Source of the DNA: Hymenobacter setariae
Lineage (GTDB): Bacteria > Bacteroidota > Bacteroidia > Cytophagales > Hymenobacteraceae
DNA: 64,000 nt
Reading direction: 5' to 3'
Assembly (NCBI RefSeq): GCF_007713685.1
Contig: NZ_VMRJ01000003.1
Location: forward strand, 1-64,000
Part shown: positions 8,037 to 16,979 of the stretch, in pieces
Position numbering within the stretch: position 1 is the first letter of the stretch
Layout of the letters: each line of letters starts with the position of its first letter
Made by a program: the position numbers and the translations under genes
The notes under the pieces: model-generated
Databases searched by the model: none
Told to the model about the DNA's origin: nothing
The model's input: the letters and a program-made list of their open reading frames with translations, nothing else

Positions 8037-8792
8037 ATGCAAAAGCTCCTCACTCGCGTTGCCCAAGCCAATACGCTGCTCTGTGTGGGCCTCGACCCCA
8101 CCGGCTCCGACGAAGACGTGACGCGCCGCCTGCCGCAAGTCATCGCCGAAACCGCGCCCTACGCCGCCGCCTTCAAGCCCAACCTGGCCTTCTTCCTGAG
8201 CCGGGGCAATGGCACGCAGCTCTTGCGCCAAGTGGTGGCCGCCGTGCCTGATGGCATCCCGGTTATTCTGGATGGCAAGTTTGGCGACATCGCCAACACG
8301 GCCATGCACTACGCACAGTTTGCCTATGATGTGGTGGGGGTCGATGCCGTGACGGTGAACCCCTACATGGGCGCCGATGCGGTGGTGCCCTTCGCTCGCC
8401 CCGGCAAGTTTGTCTTTGCCCTGGCCAAAACCTCGAACCACTCGCCCATCCAGGAAGCTGAACTAGCCAGCGGCGAGCCCGTGAGCGAGTTCACGGCCAA
8501 GCTGCTCGCCGACCTCGACGCCACCCATGGCAACATCGGCCTCGTGGCTGGCGCTACCGATGCGGCGGCCCTAAGTCGGCTACGGCAACTGTGCCCGACG
8601 CAGTGGTTTCTGGTACCCGGCATCGGCGCGCAAGGCGGCGACCTAGCGGCCGTGATGAAAGCCGGCCTGCTAGCCGATGGCGGCGGGCTGCTGATTAATG
8701 CCTCACGCAGCATCTGGCAGGCCGAGGATTCGGCTGCAGCGGCGCGGGAGTTGATGAACGAGATAAACGAGTACCGCTCCGTAACAGCTTAA
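8037..8792 (+). CDS. pyrF: orotidine 5'-phosphate decarboxylase
   Basis: 251 aa. It catalyses OMP to UMP, the last step of UMP synthesis. Motifs are LLCVGLDPTGSDEDV near the N-terminus, FKPNLAFF, the catalytic VILDGKFGDIANTAMHYA with its Lys/Asp cluster, VTVNPYMGADAV and the phosphate-binding FLVPGIGAQGGD, in the arrangement of the longer (type 2) bacterial OMP decarboxylases. The start is the ATG at 8037 (MQKLLTRV); an in-frame upstream extension from 7953 would run through the palindromic repeat and is rejected. pyrE follows after 134 bp, with a palindromic repeat in between. Confidence 0.95.
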   Translation: MQKLLTRVAQANTLLCVGLDPTGSDEDVTRRLPQVIAETAPYAAAFKPNLAFFLSRGNGTQLLRQVVAAVPDGIPVILDGKFGDIANTAMHYAQFAYDVVGVDAVTVNPYMGADAVVPFARPGKFVFALAKTSNHSPIQEAELASGEPVSEFTAKLLADLDATHGNIGLVAGATDAAALSRLRQLCPTQWFLVPGIGAQGGDLAAVMKAGLLADGGGLLINASRSIWQAEDSAAAARELMNEINEYRSVTA

Positions 8793-8804
8793 TTTTTATT
8801 AGCC

Positions 8805-8909
8805 GTCATGCTGAGCTTGTAAAGCATCTTATCACAGTTGTTTTGCCAAAAGCTACTAGTTGTCTAAGCAGTGCGAACGTGATAAGATGCTTCGCAAGCT
8901 CAGCATGAC
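8805..8909. repeat. dispersed palindrome, copy A (pyrF-pyrE)
   Basis: Outer arms GTCATGCTGAGCTTGTAAAG... (from 8805) and its near-complement ending at 8909 (GCTTCGCAAGCTCAGCATGAC) enclose about 40 bp of unrelated sequence. It belongs to the family also seen at 9563, 29405, 44704, 54955 and 58729. Confidence 0.75.
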
Positions 8910-8926
8910 AGCCGTTTTTTGAATTA

Positions 8927-9550
8927 ATGAATAAGCAACTCACCCCCGACCTCCCCGCCGCCGAAGTCGCCACCATTCTCGAAGCGCAATTGCGTGCAGA
9001 GGATGCGTTATTGAACGGGCATTTCAAGCTCTCGTCGGGGCTGCATTCTGATACGTATGTGCAGTGTGCCCGCTTTTTACGTAAGCCTGAGCTGGCCGCG
9101 CCCGCAATGGCCGTGCTTGCCCAGCGCCTGCGTGATGCGGGCTTAGTGCCCGATACAGTGGTCGGCCCGGCAATGGGCGGCGTGGTGGTGAGCTACGAAT
9201 TGGCCCGGCAGTTGGGCGTGCCGTCGCTTTTTACGGAGCGCGATGCAACTGGCGAAATGATTTTGCGGCGCGGCTTTACGTTGGCCCCCGGCGAGCGGGT
9301 AGTAATTGCCGAAGACGTAGTTACGACTGGTAAAAGCACTCTCGAAGTAGCGCGGGTTTTGACCGAAATGGGGGTCGAAGTGTTGGCTGTGGCCTCTTTA
9401 ATTGACCGCACTAGTGGGAAAGCTGGCCTTCCCTTTCCGAACTTTGCCCTGTTGCCGGTGCAGGCGGCCGTGTTTGCGGCCGATGCGGTGCCGGAACACC
9501 TGGCCGGGATTCCGGCCGTGAAGCCCGGCAGTCGGCCGGATGCAAAATAA
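8927..9550 (+). CDS. pyrE: orotate phosphoribosyltransferase
   Basis: 207 aa, the usual size. It converts orotate and PRPP to OMP. The PRPP-binding motif VVIAEDVVTTGKSTLEV is intact, with the family's FKLSSGLHSDTYVQCARF near residue 35 and VVGPAMGGVVVSYELA in the middle. It lies downstream of pyrF in the same direction, giving the last two UMP-synthesis steps together. Palindromic repeats lie on both sides (8805-8909 and 9563-9665). Confidence 0.95.
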   Translation: MNKQLTPDLPAAEVATILEAQLRAEDALLNGHFKLSSGLHSDTYVQCARFLRKPELAAPAMAVLAQRLRDAGLVPDTVVGPAMGGVVVSYELARQLGVPSLFTERDATGEMILRRGFTLAPGERVVIAEDVVTTGKSTLEVARVLTEMGVEVLAVASLIDRTSGKAGLPFPNFALLPVQAAVFAADAVPEHLAGIPAVKPGSRPDAK

Positions 9551-9562
9551 TCCATTACCACC

Positions 9563-9665
9563 TGTCATCCTGAGCTTGCGAAGGACCTTATCACGTTCGC
9601 AATACGGTGATTAGTAAACCTGACGAAAGCAGCAGTGATAAGATGCTTCCTTCGTCAGCATGACA
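9563..9665. repeat. dispersed palindrome, copy B (pyrE-purL), overlaps purL start
   Basis: The left arm starts TGTCATCCTGAGCTTGCG at 9563; the right arm, GTGATAAGATGCTTCC...CAGCATGACA, ends at 9665. The arms have diverged more than in copies A and E. The last six bases, ATGACA, are the first two codons of the purL frame. Confidence 0.7.
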
Positions 9666-12600
9666 AAAGTTAATTTGGAAACCAACCAGCATTCCATCCT
9701 CCTTACCCTCCAACCCGGCCGGCACGACGGCGACGGCCAGCGCGTGGCCGCCGACGCGGCCCGCCACCTGGGCCTAGCCACCGGCCAGGTGCGCAGTGCA
9801 GCGTTCTACGCCGTGCGCTACCCCGGCCTGAGCGCCGCGCAAGTCGCCGACTTTGCCGCCGCCTGCCTGCAAGACCCCGTGCTGCACACCGCCGCCATCG
9901 ATGAGGTGGCCGCACCCGCAGGCTTCAAAAGCTACATTTTGGTGGCCAAAGGCCCTGGCGTGACGGATGACGAAGGCACCTCGGCCCAGAATGCGCTCAG
10001 CGACTTCCTCAACGAGCCCATCGACACCCGCACGCAGCATATTTTCTCGAAGCGCCTGTTTTTCGTAGAAAACGAGCTGCCCGCCGCCGACCTGCGCCGG
10101 CTCGCCGAAGAGCTGCTGGGCAACAAGCTCATCAACCGCTTTGAGGTGGGCGCCGTGGCCGATGGTATCCGCGACTACACGCCGCGCCCCGGCGGTGGCG
10201 CCGACGCCCGCACCGAAACCATCAACCTGACGGGCCTCCGCGACGAGCAACTGCTTCAGCTGAGTAAGGACAACGTGTACGCGCTCAACCTGCCCGAAAT
10301 GCAGGCCATCCGCGACTACTTCGACCAAGGCAGCGTGCGCGAGCAGCGCCTCGGCCTAGGGCTGCCCGCCGACCCCACCGACTGCGAGATGGAGATTCTG
10401 GCCCAAACCTGGTCGGAGCACTGCAAGCACAAGGAATTCAGCGCCGTTATCAAGTACAAGAACCTGGAAACGGGCGCGGAGGAAGAGATTGACGGCCTGT
10501 TCAAAACCTTCATCAAGGGCGCAACCAGCGAGGTAGACCGCCAGCTGCGCGCCAACGGCAACGATTGGCTCATCAAGGTGTTTTCGGACAACGCCGGCGC
10601 AGTGCGCATCAACCCCGAGTCGCTGTTCGTGTGGAAGGTCGAGACGCACAACTCGCCCTCGGCCATCGACCCCTACGGCGGAGCCATCACGGGCATCCTA
10701 GGCAACAACCGCGACCCGCTGGCTACTGGCATCGGTGGCGCGCGCTTGCTGTTCAATACCAACGTCTTGTGCTTCGGTAACCCCGATTACGACGGGGAAT
10801 TGCTGACTGGCCAACTGCATCCGCGCCGCATTTTCGAAGGCGTGCGCAAGGGCATTGAGGACGGCGGCAATAAGTCGGGCGTGCCGACCGTGAACGGCGC
10901 CATCATCTTCGATGACCGCTACCGCGGCAAGCCGCTCGTGTACTGCGGCACCGGCGCCGTGATGCCGATGCAGCTAGCCGGCCAGGACAGCTGGGAAAAA
11001 GTGATTCTGCCCGGCGACCGCATCATCATGGCCGGCGGCCGGGTAGGCAAGGACGGCATCCACGGCGCAACCTTCAGCAGCATCGAGCTGGACGAAGCCG
11101 CGCCCGCCACGGCCGTGCAAATCGGCTCGCCCATCACCCAAAAGCTGGCGATGGACTTCCTCATCCTCGCCACGCGCCGCGGCCTTATCCGGTGCAGCAC
11201 CGACAACGGCGCGGGCGGCCTCTCGTCGAGCATCGGCGAGCTGGCGCTTATCCCCGGCGGCGCGGTGGTGGAGCTGGAAAAAGTGCCCCTGAAATACCCC
11301 GGCCTCAAGCCCTGGGAGATTTTCCTGAGCGAATCGCAGGAGCGTTTCACCCTAGCCGTGGCGCCTGAGAAGATGGACGAGCTGCTGGCCCTAGGTCGCG
11401 AAATGGAGGTCGAGCTGACCGATATCGGCTTCTTCAACGCCGAGGGTCACCTCGACGTGAAGTTTGATGACCAGCCTATTGCCGGCCTCTCGCTAGAGTT
11501 TTTGCACAACGGCGTGCCGCGCAAAACCCTGCTAGCCGAGTACGTAAAGCCCGCTGCCCAGGAGCCCGCGCTTCCCGCCGAAGTAGACTACAACGAGGCA
11601 CTGCTCAAGCTCATGGGCTCGCTCAATATCTGCTCGCGTGAGTCGGTTATCCGGCAGTACGACCACGAGGTGAAGGGTCGCACGGTAGTGAAGCCCCTAA
11701 TGGGCGCCACCGGCCAGGCCCCGCAAGATGCCGCCGTGGTGCGCTTCAATTTTGGGAGCTGGGAAGGCGTGGCCGTGAGCAACGGCATTTTGCCCCGCAT
11801 GGGCGACCTAGACGCTTACCACATGTCGGCCGGCTCGTTTGACGAGGCCGTGCGGCAGATTATCTCGGTGGGCGGTAAGCTGCCCAACCTCACGCCGGGC
11901 GACAATATCTTCTGGTCGGTGAACGACAATTTCTGCGTTCCCGATTCGGTCTACGACCCCGCTATCAACCCCGACGGCAAGCAAAAACTCGCCAAGCTGG
12001 TGCAGATGTGCCAGGCCCTGCGCGACGCCTGCGCGGCCTACTGCATCCCGCTCACCTCGGGCAAGGACTCGATGAAGAATGACTTCAAGGCCGACGGGGT
12101 AAAAATCTCGGTGCCACCGACGGTCCTTTACTCGATGACAGCCAAGGTCGAAGACGTGCGCCAGGTCGTGACCTCCGACTTCAAGCAGGCCGACGATGTC
12201 ATCTACCTGCTCGGTGAAACATACGACGAGCTAGGCGGCTCAGAGTTCTACCAGCTCTACAACGAGCTGGGGGCCAACGTGCCCCGCGTGCGTTTCGAAG
12301 AAGCTAAGGCGCTCTACACCCTGGTGGGCGAAGCCAACGCGAAAGGCCTCATCCAGAGCAGCCACGACTTGAGCGATGGCGGCCTCGCTGTGGCACTAGC
12401 CGAGAGCACCTTCGGCCGCGACGGCCTGGGCGCTGACCTCGACCTAGGTGGCCTAGCGGGCGACTTGTCGCCTACGGCGCTGTTGTTCAGTGAGTCGCAT
12501 TCGCGCTTCGTGGTAAGCATCGCGCCGGAAGACGTGACGGCCTTCGAAGGCATCCTAGGTCAGCGGGCTACGCGCCTGGGCCGCGTAACGGCCGATGGCC

Positions 12601-12728
12601 AGCTGCGCGTAGTGCACGGGACACAGGAGCTGCTAAACGCTTCGACCCACGACCTCCGCGCCGCCTGGACCAACGGGCCCATAAACCAAACCATTGGCTT
12701 AGAGCCCGCCGCGGCCATCCAGCACTAA
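9660..12728 (+). CDS. purL: phosphoribosylformylglycinamidine synthase, large synthetase part
   Basis: 1022 aa of the large PurL type: N-terminal PurS-like region (to about residue 150), linker, then two AIRS-like halves. Signatures are TWSEHCKHKEFSA, VETHNSPSAIDPYGGAI, DNGAGGLSSSIGELA and LTSGKDSMKND. It makes FGAM from FGAR, ATP and glutamine-derived ammonia. The glutaminase domain normally fused to this large form is missing and is encoded as purQ just downstream, in the same reading frame after a single TAA. The start ATG at 9660 falls inside the palindromic repeat ending at 9665; no ribosome-binding site is visible. Confidence 0.92.
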   Translation: MTKVNLETNQHSILLTLQPGRHDGDGQRVAADAARHLGLATGQVRSAAFYAVRYPGLSAAQVADFAAACLQDPVLHTAAIDEVAAPAGFKSYILVAKGPGVTDDEGTSAQNALSDFLNEPIDTRTQHIFSKRLFFVENELPAADLRRLAEELLGNKLINRFEVGAVADGIRDYTPRPGGGADARTETINLTGLRDEQLLQLSKDNVYALNLPEMQAIRDYFDQGSVREQRLGLGLPADPTDCEMEILAQTWSEHCKHKEFSAVIKYKNLETGAEEEIDGLFKTFIKGATSEVDRQLRANGNDWLIKVFSDNAGAVRINPESLFVWKVETHNSPSAIDPYGGAITGILGNNRDPLATGIGGARLLFNTNVLCFGNPDYDGELLTGQLHPRRIFEGVRKGIEDGGNKSGVPTVNGAIIFDDRYRGKPLVYCGTGAVMPMQLAGQDSWEKVILPGDRIIMAGGRVGKDGIHGATFSSIELDEAAPATAVQIGSPITQKLAMDFLILATRRGLIRCSTDNGAGGLSSSIGELALIPGGAVVELEKVPLKYPGLKPWEIFLSESQERFTLAVAPEKMDELLALGREMEVELTDIGFFNAEGHLDVKFDDQPIAGLSLEFLHNGVPRKTLLAEYVKPAAQEPALPAEVDYNEALLKLMGSLNICSRESVIRQYDHEVKGRTVVKPLMGATGQAPQDAAVVRFNFGSWEGVAVSNGILPRMGDLDAYHMSAGSFDEAVRQIISVGGKLPNLTPGDNIFWSVNDNFCVPDSVYDPAINPDGKQKLAKLVQMCQALRDACAAYCIPLTSGKDSMKNDFKADGVKISVPPTVLYSMTAKVEDVRQVVTSDFKQADDVIYLLGETYDELGGSEFYQLYNELGANVPRVRFEEAKALYTLVGEANAKGLIQSSHDLSDGGLAVALAESTFGRDGLGADLDLGGLAGDLSPTALLFSESHSRFVVSIAPEDVTAFEGILGQRATRLGRVTADGQLRVVHGTQELLNASTHDLRAAWTNGPINQTIGLEPAAAIQH

Positions 12729-12764
12729 CGAGCAGTGAGCAAGGACCACGTGACAACTATTAAC

Positions 12765-13637
12765 ATGGCAGACCTAGCCCAGGCCCCCAAAGCTCTCATC
12801 CTAACCGGCTTCGGCATCAATTGCGAAGAGGAAATGGCCGCCGCCTACCGCCTGGCAGGCGGCGAGGCCACCATCGTGCACCTCAACGAGGTGTTGCACG
12901 GCCGGGTGAGCATCCACGATTTTGATATTCTGAATTTTCCGGGCGGGTTTTCGTTCGGCGACGACCTGGGCTCGGGCGTGGTGCTGGCCAACAAGCTGCG
13001 CTACCGCCAAACCGGCGACGCGGGCCGCACACTGCTCAGCGACATCCGCGAGTTTGTGGCCGCGGGCAAGTTTGTGCTCGGCATCTGCAACGGCTTTCAG
13101 GTGCTGGTAAAACTCGGGCTGCTGCCCAACCTAGGTGGCGATTTTCAGCCTGAAGTGACGCTGACGCACAATGCGTCGGGCCGCTACGAAAACCGCTGGG
13201 TGCGCCTTAAGGTGAATGCCCAGACGAAAACGCCCACGCCCTTCCTAAGCGAGCTGAGTTCCTTTGAAGTGCCCGTGCGCCACGGCGAAGGCCGCCTAGT
13301 AGTACCCGACGCGGCCACCCGCGACCGCATCACCGACCTAGGGCTTAACTGCCTGACCTACGCCGGCCACGACGACCAGGAGACCGGCACTTACCCGCTC
13401 AACCCCAACGGCGCCGACCTCAACTGCGCCGGCCTCACCGACCCCACGGGCCACATTTTTGGCCTCATGCCGCATCCCGAGGCTTACCTGGCCGGCTGCA
13501 ACCACCCCGACTGGGGTATGAAAAAGCGCCGCGGCGAGCTGAAGGAAGAAGGGGAGGGGCTAGCGATTTTCAAGAACATTGTCACGCACCTCACCCGCCG
13601 GACCCAGGAAGCTAGCGCGCCTGCTACCCACGCGTAA
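12765..13637 (+). CDS. purQ: phosphoribosylformylglycinamidine synthase, glutaminase subunit
   Basis: 290 aa class-I glutamine amidotransferase: LILTGFGINCEEEMA, FPGGFSFGDDLGSG, nucleophile Cys in LGICNGFQVL, and catalytic His/Glu in GLMPHPEAY. The sequence resembles the C-terminal domain of E. coli-type fused PurL (RHGEGRLVV, TYPLNPNGAD) rather than small stand-alone PurQ. It shares the reading frame of purL; only the TAA at 12726-12728 and 36 bp separate them. The ATG at 12765 is chosen; a GTG at 12735 is the alternative. It supplies ammonia to PurL. Confidence 0.92.
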   Translation: MADLAQAPKALILTGFGINCEEEMAAAYRLAGGEATIVHLNEVLHGRVSIHDFDILNFPGGFSFGDDLGSGVVLANKLRYRQTGDAGRTLLSDIREFVAAGKFVLGICNGFQVLVKLGLLPNLGGDFQPEVTLTHNASGRYENRWVRLKVNAQTKTPTPFLSELSSFEVPVRHGEGRLVVPDAATRDRITDLGLNCLTYAGHDDQETGTYPLNPNGADLNCAGLTDPTGHIFGLMPHPEAYLAGCNHPDWGMKKRRGELKEEGEGLAIFKNIVTHLTRRTQEASAPATHA

Positions 13638-13647
13638 GTTATTCGGT

Positions 13648-14565
13648 ATGAACACGCTCCCGCAATTCGCCACCCCCCAGCTCCAGCTGTTGCACCGCGG
13701 CAAAGTCCGCGACAGCTTCCGCATCGACGACAGCACCCGCCTCATCGTGGTGTCGGACCGCCTCTCGGCCTTCGACTCGGTGCTCGAAACGGCCATCCCC
13801 AACAAGGGCGCGGTGCTGAACGGGCTAGCCAACTTCTGGTTCGAGAAAACGGCCCACATCATCCCCAACCACGTGAAGGGCATGGTGGACGCTAACGCCA
13901 TGCTGGTGAAGGAAGCGCAGCCCATTAAGGTAGAGATGGTAGTGCGCAACTACCTCACCGGCTCGATGTTGCGCGGTTACCAGAGCGGCCAGCGCACGTT
14001 CTCGGGCGTGACCGTGCCCGACGGCCTCACCAAGCACCAGCAGTTTCCGACGCCCATCGTGACGCCGACCACTAAGGAGGAGTCGGACCGCGAAATCACC
14101 CCCGAAAACCTCGTGAGCGAGGGCTGGGTAAGCCAGGAGCTGTACGATAAGATGTCCGAAAAGGCGCTGGAGCTGTTCAAAGTCGGCTCCGACTTGCTGG
14201 CTGCGCAGGGCATCATTTTGGTCGATACCAAGTACGAATTCGGCTTGCTGAACGGCGAGTTGATTCTGATTGATGAAATCCACACGCCCGACTCGTCGCG
14301 CTTCTGGAGCGCCGCCGACTACGCCCAGAACCCCGAGGGCGCCGAGCAGATGGACAAGGAGTACATCCGTCAGTGGCTCATTGCCAATAAGAAGGATGGG
14401 GCCTACCCCCGCGCCCTCACCCCCGAGGTAACGCAGGAGGCCGTCAATCGCTACCTCGATATCTACCAGCGCGTCGTGGGCCAGCCCCTGGCCACGGCCG
14501 GTGATAACGAGGACGTAACCGAGCGCCTGACCCGCAACCTAGTGAAGGCTGGCTTATTAAAGTAG
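13648..14565 (+). CDS. purC: SAICAR synthetase
   Basis: 305 aa, the longer PurC/ADE1 form. It joins CAIR and aspartate using ATP. Motifs: LLHRGKVRDSF at the N-terminus, VVSDRLSAFDSV, VVRNYLTGSMLRGYQSG, TPTTKEESDREITPENL and EFGLLNGELILIDEIHTPDSSR. The start is the ATG at 13648 (MNTLPQF), 10 bp after the purQ stop; an earlier in-frame start at 13579 would overlap purQ and is rejected. It is part of the purL-purQ-purC run and probably co-transcribed. Confidence 0.95.
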   Translation: MNTLPQFATPQLQLLHRGKVRDSFRIDDSTRLIVVSDRLSAFDSVLETAIPNKGAVLNGLANFWFEKTAHIIPNHVKGMVDANAMLVKEAQPIKVEMVVRNYLTGSMLRGYQSGQRTFSGVTVPDGLTKHQQFPTPIVTPTTKEESDREITPENLVSEGWVSQELYDKMSEKALELFKVGSDLLAAQGIILVDTKYEFGLLNGELILIDEIHTPDSSRFWSAADYAQNPEGAEQMDKEYIRQWLIANKKDGAYPRALTPEVTQEAVNRYLDIYQRVVGQPLATAGDNEDVTERLTRNLVKAGLLK

Positions 14566-14599
14566 TAATGCGGAAAGCGCTGTAAATAGACCCGCTACA

Positions 14600-14983
14600 A
14601 TGGATGCAACGCAAGCCGAAATGCTGGTAGACAAGTACATCGAAGCCTATAACGGCTTCGACGTACCCGGCATGTTGGCTTGCCTGCATACTGACGTGCA
14701 GTTCGAGCACTCGACCAATGGCGATGTGACGGTGCACTTGGAAGGTAAAGACGCTTTCGAAGCCCAGGCGACCCGAGCAGCCGCCTGGTTTACGGAGCGC
14801 ACGCAGCAGGTCACCGCATTTCGCTGGCACGATGAGCAGGCAGAAGCAGCCATTGACTACTTCGCCATTACGGCTACCGACTTGCCCAATGGGGTAAAAG
14901 CAGGTACTACGTTGCAATTCTCTGGTCGCTCGGTCTTCTCCTTTCGCGACGGACTAATTGCTTTCATTCAAGATTTTAGTTAA
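14600..14983 (+). CDS. NTF2-like / SnoaL-like protein
   Basis: 127 aa with the NTF2 cone-fold pattern: an N-terminal helix VDKYIEAYNGFDVPGMLACL, then HTDVQFEHS, FEAQATRAAAWFTERTQQ and a C-terminal sheet LQFSGRSVFSFRDGLIAFIQDF. Members are enzymes or small-ligand binders with very varied roles, so no activity can be assigned. It lies between purC and purD in the purine run, 34 bp after purC and 18 bp before purD, so it is probably co-expressed with them. Any link to purine synthesis is only positional. Confidence 0.75.
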   Translation: MDATQAEMLVDKYIEAYNGFDVPGMLACLHTDVQFEHSTNGDVTVHLEGKDAFEAQATRAAAWFTERTQQVTAFRWHDEQAEAAIDYFAITATDLPNGVKAGTTLQFSGRSVFSFRDGLIAFIQDFS

Positions 14984-15001
14984 AGAACTTTCTCTCGTAA
15001 C

Positions 15002-16294
15002 GTGAGCGGTAACACGAAACAACTCGTCCTCCTCGGCTCCGGTGCCCGTGAGCACGCCCTAGCTACCAAGCTTCGCCAGGATGGCGCGACCGTGCACGTG
15101 CTGCCCGGCAACGCCGGCATCCCCGGCAGCGTGGCTGGCATCAGCGCCACTGATTTTCCGGCCATCCAAAGCTTCTGCCAGGAGCATGGCATCAAGCTGA
15201 TTGTGGTGGGGCCGGAGGCACCGCTGGCGGCAGGCGTGGCCGATTACTTCCTGGAGACGGACATCCGCGTATTTGGCCCGCGGCGGCAGGCGGCTACTCT
15301 GGAAAGCTCGAAGGTGTGGAGCAAGGACTTTATGCGCCGCCACGGCATTGCCACTGCCCGCGCCTGGAGCTACCGCAGCGACCAGTTTGCCGAGGCGCAG
15401 GCGCAAGCTGAGGAACTGGCTGGGCATGTAGTTATTAAGTATGATGGCCTAGCCGCTGGCAAGGGCGTGTACGTGTGCAGCTCGGTAGCAGAGGCCACGG
15501 CCGCCCTCACCGAACTGCGTGAACTGCACGAAGGCTGGTTTAGCTTCCTGCTAGAAGAAAAGCTGACCGGCCCCGAGGTGAGCCTCATCGGCCTCACCGA
15601 TGGCAACCGCATCCGGCTGCTGGCTCCGGCCCAAGACCACAAGCAGCTGCTTGCCAACGACGAAGGCCCCAACACGGGTGGTATGGGCGCGTATTGCCCA
15701 GTGCCGTTTTTGGATGACAACTCGTTGGCCGCCATTCGGACTGATATCATCGACCCCACGCTGCGCGGCCTCCAAAGCGAGCCGTTCGACTTTGTGGGCT
15801 TCCTCTACTTTGGGGTGATGCTGACGCCGAGCGGCCCGAAACTGCTCGAATACAACGTGCGCCTAGGTGACCCCGAGGCCGAGGTAATCCTGCCCGCGTT
15901 GGAAAGCAGCCTGCTCGAACTGATTGAGGCGACCCTCGACGGTAACCTGGCTCAGACTATTACGCGGCAGCGGCCGGGTGCCTTTGTGGGCGTGGTGCTG
16001 GCCTCGGGTGGCTACCCGGCGGCGCAGTTCCCGACGGGCTTCCCCATCCACGGCATTGGTAACCAAGGGCAAGATACCCAAGTCTTTGTGGGCGGCGTGA
16101 AGGCGGGCGAACAGCCCGGCGAATTGCTCACTAATGGCGGCCGCGTGGCGGTAGTGGTGGCCCACGGCCCCGACCTGCCCACCGCCATTCAACTGGCTTA
16201 CACGGAGACAGAGAAGGTTTATTTTCAAGATAAATACGTGCGTCCCGACATTGGGCAGCGCCCTGCGCCGCTGCTCGAAACGAGCGCTTACTAG
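15002..16294 (+). CDS. purD: phosphoribosylamine-glycine ligase
   Basis: 430 aa ATP-grasp enzyme that makes GAR from phosphoribosylamine and glycine. Motifs are VLLGSGAREHALA at the N-terminus, VVGPEAPLAAGVADYF, VIKYDGLAAGKGVYV, DEGPNTGGMGAYCPVPF and LLEYNVRLGDPEAEVILP. It starts with GTG at 15002; no nearby ATG fits the conserved N-terminus. Its stop is immediately followed by the purN ATG (no gap), indicating translational coupling. Confidence 0.95.
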   Translation: MSGNTKQLVLLGSGAREHALATKLRQDGATVHVLPGNAGIPGSVAGISATDFPAIQSFCQEHGIKLIVVGPEAPLAAGVADYFLETDIRVFGPRRQAATLESSKVWSKDFMRRHGIATARAWSYRSDQFAEAQAQAEELAGHVVIKYDGLAAGKGVYVCSSVAEATAALTELRELHEGWFSFLLEEKLTGPEVSLIGLTDGNRIRLLAPAQDHKQLLANDEGPNTGGMGAYCPVPFLDDNSLAAIRTDIIDPTLRGLQSEPFDFVGFLYFGVMLTPSGPKLLEYNVRLGDPEAEVILPALESSLLELIEATLDGNLAQTITRQRPGAFVGVVLASGGYPAAQFPTGFPIHGIGNQGQDTQVFVGGVKAGEQPGELLTNGGRVAVVVAHGPDLPTAIQLAYTETEKVYFQDKYVRPDIGQRPAPLLETSAY

Positions 16295-16894
16295 ATGAAC
16301 GACCAACGACCTGCCCGTCTTGCCATCCTGCTTTCTGGCCGCGGCTCCAACATGCTCGCCCTGGCCGAAGCCGTGCAAACGGGTGTGCTGCAAGGCCTGG
16401 CCGAAATAGTAGTGGTGTTCAGCAACGACCTGGCCGCGCCTGGCATTGACTCAGCTGCTGCCCTAGGGCTACCCACCGATAGCCTGAGTTCGAAAGGCCG
16501 CAAGCGTGAGGAATTTGACCGCGAGGTAGTGGCCATTCTGCAAGAATACCGGCCCGACTACGTGGCACTGGCTGGCTACATGCGGGTGCTCTCGCCCACG
16601 TTTGTGCGCGCCTTTGCAGGCCGCATCGTTAACATTCACCCTGCCGATACGCACCAGCACCAAGGCTTACACGCCTACGAGTGGGCATTTGATAACCACT
16701 TGACGGAAACCAAAATCACTGTGCATTTGGTTGACGAAGGCCTGGACACGGGCCCTATTCTGGCCCAACGTGTTGTAAATTTGGTAGGAGCGGACAGCTT
16801 GGCTGAGGTGCAGCGTCGGGGCTTGGCCGTGGAGCACGTCTTATATGCCGAAACGCTCGCCGCGCTGATTACAAAGTCTGCGCTCGCTACCTAG
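16295..16894 (+). CDS. purN: phosphoribosylglycinamide formyltransferase
   Basis: 199 aa, usual PurN length. It formylates GAR with 10-formyl-THF. Motifs are AILLSGRGSNMLAL, LAGYMRVLSPTFVRAFAGRIVNIHPA with the catalytic Asn/His, and HLVDEGLDTGPILAQ with the catalytic Asp. The loop after NIHPA reads DTHQHQG rather than the common SLLPxxxG, but the following HAYEWA is normal. The ATG abuts the purD stop. A gap of 85 bp separates it from purF. Confidence 0.93.
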   Translation: MNDQRPARLAILLSGRGSNMLALAEAVQTGVLQGLAEIVVVFSNDLAAPGIDSAAALGLPTDSLSSKGRKREEFDREVVAILQEYRPDYVALAGYMRVLSPTFVRAFAGRIVNIHPADTHQHQGLHAYEWAFDNHLTETKITVHLVDEGLDTGPILAQRVVNLVGADSLAEVQRRGLAVEHVLYAETLAALITKSALAT

Positions 16895-16979
16895 CCAGTG
16901 CTAGGTTGTCGCTCTTGCTACCCCACCCATCCTTCCCAAGATTACTAACTCATAATTTCTAACTCATAATTAACTGATT

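Noticed and set aside
9774..10328. 184-codon minus-strand frame under purL
   Set aside because: Antisense shadow of the conserved PurL N-terminal half; its composition is driven by the opposite strand.
12729..12764. Programmed frameshift joining purL and purQ
   Set aside because: The two frames are already the same, so no frameshift is needed; only stop readthrough could join them.
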